From positions 1-53,989 of the forward strand of contig JAJYXP010000017.1 in the NCBI GenBank assembly GCA_021801705.1: a stretch of 53,989 bases of DNA. The letters run 5' to 3'. Origin of the DNA: Pseudomonadota bacterium. Its GTDB lineage: Bacteria; Pseudomonadota; Gammaproteobacteria; Burkholderiales; Sulfuricellaceae. The notes beneath the pieces are model-generated. The model was not told the DNA's origin. It made no database searches and worked only from the letters and a program-made list of their open reading frames with translations. This document shows positions 52,759 to 53,989 of this stretch, one piece after another (the stretch's first letter is position 1; every line of letters starts with the position of its first letter). A program made the translations under genes and the position numbers.

Positions 52759-52966
52759 GCGCTACAGTACGGGAACGGTCGGAGGACGTCACCGCGAGCA
52801 TGGCTTCAAGAACGGCCTGGGCCACCAGCGTGCTGTCCTTGCCCCCGGAGAAACCAATAATCCAAGGGTAGCGCTGAGTATCGGACAGGTATTCCGCCTT
52901 AATGTCAGCCACTATGTTTTCCCATAGCGTCATCGGCTGAAATTGGTAGGCGGTGGTATTTTTCAT
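52751..52966 (-). pseudogene. dndC: Truncated dndC-like (PAPS reductase-type DNA phosphorothioation gene), N-terminal fragment
   Basis: A 71-residue frame with the DndC start: a helix LWENIVADIKAEYLSD, then PWIIGFSGGKDSTLVAQAVL with the PP-loop SGGKDST at residues 40-46, which activates the sulfur-transfer chemistry. Full DndC is several hundred residues; here similarity ends near residue 66 (SSDRSRTV) and the frame stops four codons later, overlapping the HNH start by eight bases. dndB, dndD and dndE are absent around it. It cannot be a working modification enzyme. Another PP-loop ATPase is possible but the flanking pattern fits DndC best. Confidence 0.75.
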
Positions 52967-53025
52967 GAAGTATTGTAACGGAATTTTATAAGTGGGCGCG
53001 CACGGAACAGGGGGGGCACGACTGT

Positions 53026-53199
53026 TTAAAGATAAATTTCGATACAGGCGCGTTCCTTGACAAAGGCCTTTTCGATCTCATCCTTGAAGGAGAGCAGCAC
53101 GTTTAGCGCGGCTGCCTTGGACTGATTGCCGATTTTCAGCCAGATGATTTTCGGTGGAGCGCCGTCGAAACAGCTCGGTTCTACGCGGTCTGCAACCAT
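53026..53199 (-). pseudogene. DUF5615 PIN-like toxin, C-terminal fragment
   Basis: A 57-residue frame whose core GAPPKIIWLKIGNQSKAA and acidic ending CIEIYL match the C-terminal half of DUF5615 (Mut7-C-like) toxins, which are normally about 110-120 residues. The N-terminal half, with the catalytic acidic residues, is missing. Its ATG overlaps the end of the DUF2442 gene by 19 bases. DUF433 antitoxins usually sit directly before DUF5615 toxins; here DUF2442 lies between, as if inserted at the break. Confidence 0.65.
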
Positions 53200-53447
53200 T
53201 CGATGACTTTTCCCGTTGCGCGCTCATACAAGGTTTCCGGGGATACATCGAAGCCGCAATCCCAAGTCAAAGTCGGCCATGCGTCAAGTTTGAATTGCTT
53301 GAATTTCTCGGCATCGCGCAGCGGTGCGGCAATGTTGTATTTGAATACCATATCGCGCAAATCAACCTCGCCTGATTCGCCGGTGTTGAACTTCAGCCAG
53401 ATGCGATAGCCGTCGAGATAGCGCGCGTCCTGGACGTTTACGATCAT
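53181..53447 (-). CDS. DUF2442 domain protein
   Basis: An 88-residue protein of the DUF2442 family, with WLKFNTGESGEVDLRDM and the ending ATGKVIEWLQ. GAGGAG lies before the ATG. Such genes are often the antitoxin-like partner of a DUF4160 gene, which is not present here. It lies between a DUF433 gene and a DUF5615 remnant, suggesting a rearranged toxin-antitoxin cluster. Confidence 0.8.
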   Translation of the reverse strand: MIVNVQDARYLDGYRIWLKFNTGESGEVDLRDMVFKYNIAAPLRDAEKFKQFKLDAWPTLTWDCGFDVSPETLYERATGKVIEWLQTA

Positions 53448-53466
53448 TGCGGTCTCCTCACGGCAC

Positions 53467-53694
53467 TCATGGGGTGGTGAGCGTGAATAGGTTGTGCTCG
53501 CGGTTGGCGGCGAAGCCCAGGCAGGCGGCGATGTCTTCCGGTTCCAGCTCAGGAAAATCTGCCAGAATTTCGGTCTGGCTCATGCCTTGAGCCAACATTT
53601 CCAGCACGTCGTAAACCGTGATTCTCAAGCCCCGAATGCAAGGCTTGCCACCCCGTTTGCCGGATTCGATGGTGATTCTTTGCCGATAATCCAT
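53467..53694 (-). CDS. DUF433 antitoxin-like HTH protein
   Basis: A 75-residue protein: RITIESGKRGGKPCIRGLRITVYDV then a helix-turn-helix-like MLAQGMSQTEILADFPELEPEDI. This is the DUF433 (VapB45-like) antitoxin family. GGGAGG eight bases ahead fixes the ATG at 53694; a longer reading to 53766 enters a repeat. Its expected DUF5615 partner survives only as the fragment at 53026-53199. Confidence 0.88.
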   Translation of the reverse strand: MDYRQRITIESGKRGGKPCIRGLRITVYDVLEMLAQGMSQTEILADFPELEPEDIAACLGFAANREHNLFTLTTP

Positions 53695-53765
53695 ATGCGC
53701 CTCCCGGGAGTTGCCGCGGTCTTGGCTAGCATTTAACCCAGATTGTCCATTGGAATGCTCGTGCA

Positions 53766-53824
53766 TGTAGGAGCGCCGCCCCCGGCGCGAATTCGGCCAT
53801 CGCGGCGAGGGCGTCGCTCCTACA
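53766..53824. repeat. Palindromic intergenic repeat (TGTAGG family)
   Basis: Arms TGTAGGAGCG-x-CGCCC and GGGCG-x-CGCTCCTACA with the core GCGAATTCGGCC. It resembles the element at 4262-4316 in its TGTAGG/CCTACA ends and its GAATTC centre, and lies between the DUF433 gene and an IS end. Confidence 0.8.
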
Positions 53825-53865
53825 GCGGTGTTTTGGTTCTAACGGAAAATCCGGGTTTAATTCTA

Positions 53866-53989
53866 GGTTCTGTTGACGTATTGCCGCCGGTAAAATTTGC
53901 CGTATTTTACCGCGATGAACAGACTGAAGCTAAGTGATGAAGAGTGGGAACGCCTGCTGGCGGAACTGAGGAAAATACCGGGCATTCGC
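53866..53989 (+). mobile_element. Left end of an IS5-type insertion sequence (runs off the window)
   Basis: GGTTCTGTTGAC at 53866 resembles an IS terminal repeat and is preceded by CTA; reading the duplication as CTAG would fit the YTAR target of IS5-group elements. A transposase start follows 49 bp in. The other end is outside the window, so boundaries are provisional. Confidence 0.6.
53915..53989 (+). CDS. IS5-type transposase, N-terminal part (cut by the window edge)
   Basis: Frame ATG to the window end (25 codons), reading LKLSDEEWERLLAELRKIPG. The LSDxxWERL pattern is the usual N-terminus of IS5/IS427-like DDE transposases. The catalytic part lies beyond the window, so integrity cannot be judged. 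Confidence 0.65.
   Translation, partial: MNRLKLSDEEWERLLAELRKIPGIR

Overview
The window reads as the replication-origin-proximal core of a betaproteobacterial chromosome. The evidence is the gene order dnaA-dnaN-gyrB on one strand against rpmH-rnpA-yidD-yidC-mnmE-mnmG-rsmG-parA-parB-atpIBEFHAGDC-glmU-glmS on the other, the fmt-def / LysM-dprA-smg-topA block, and the rsmB-DUF4390-ntrYX block. Together with an Arg32-type EF-P next to its EarP rhamnosyltransferase, this suggests a Nitrosomonadales-like betaproteobacterium; no rRNA or other phylogenetic marker is present to name a genus. Almost everything is single-copy housekeeping; only the last 2.5 kb is accessory.

Layout. 0.3-6.3 kb: a PatB-type C-S lyase/aminotransferase, the periplasmic methionine sulfoxide repair pair msrPQ, a NYN/OST-HTH putative RNase, and the K+ transporter kup. 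6.4-14 kb (minus strand): def, fmt, htpX, rsmB, a DUF4390 protein and the ntrY/ntrX two-component pair, whose regulator has lost its ATPase and sigma-54 contact motifs. 14.1-19.1 kb (plus): LysM protein, dprA, smg, topA, ending at an intrinsic terminator shared with the convergent efp. 19.2-26.0 kb (minus): dnaA, dnaN, gyrB, earP, efp, visibly more AT-rich than the rest. 26.2-34.2 kb (plus): ribosomal protein L34 and RNase P protein, membrane insertion (yidD, yidC), tRNA wobble modification (mnmE, mnmG), rsmG, and chromosome partition (parA, parB). One perfect and one near-perfect parS site lie at 29.9 and 23.4 kb, and DnaA boxes lie on both sides of dnaA. 34.5-41.5 kb: the full F1Fo ATP synthase operon ending in a clear terminator. 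41.5-45.5 kb: glmU, glmS (UDP-GlcNAc supply) and an orphan ParA-like ATPase. 45.6-51.6 kb (minus): a NarL-type regulator, dsbA, a SPOR protein, argS, priA.

The accessory end (51.6-54.0 kb) is the most unusual part. A gene start with the PP-loop of DndC (DNA phosphorothioation) is cut off after about 60 codons. It runs by a short stop/start overlap into an intact HNH endonuclease whose N-terminal half resembles the sulfur-binding domain of phosphorothioate-dependent restriction enzymes. Upstream are a DUF433 antitoxin-like gene, a DUF2442 gene, a truncated DUF5615 toxin, a palindromic repeat, and the start of an IS5-type transposase at the window edge. I read this as a decayed defence island in which a modification system was lost and an enzyme that could attack that modification was kept.
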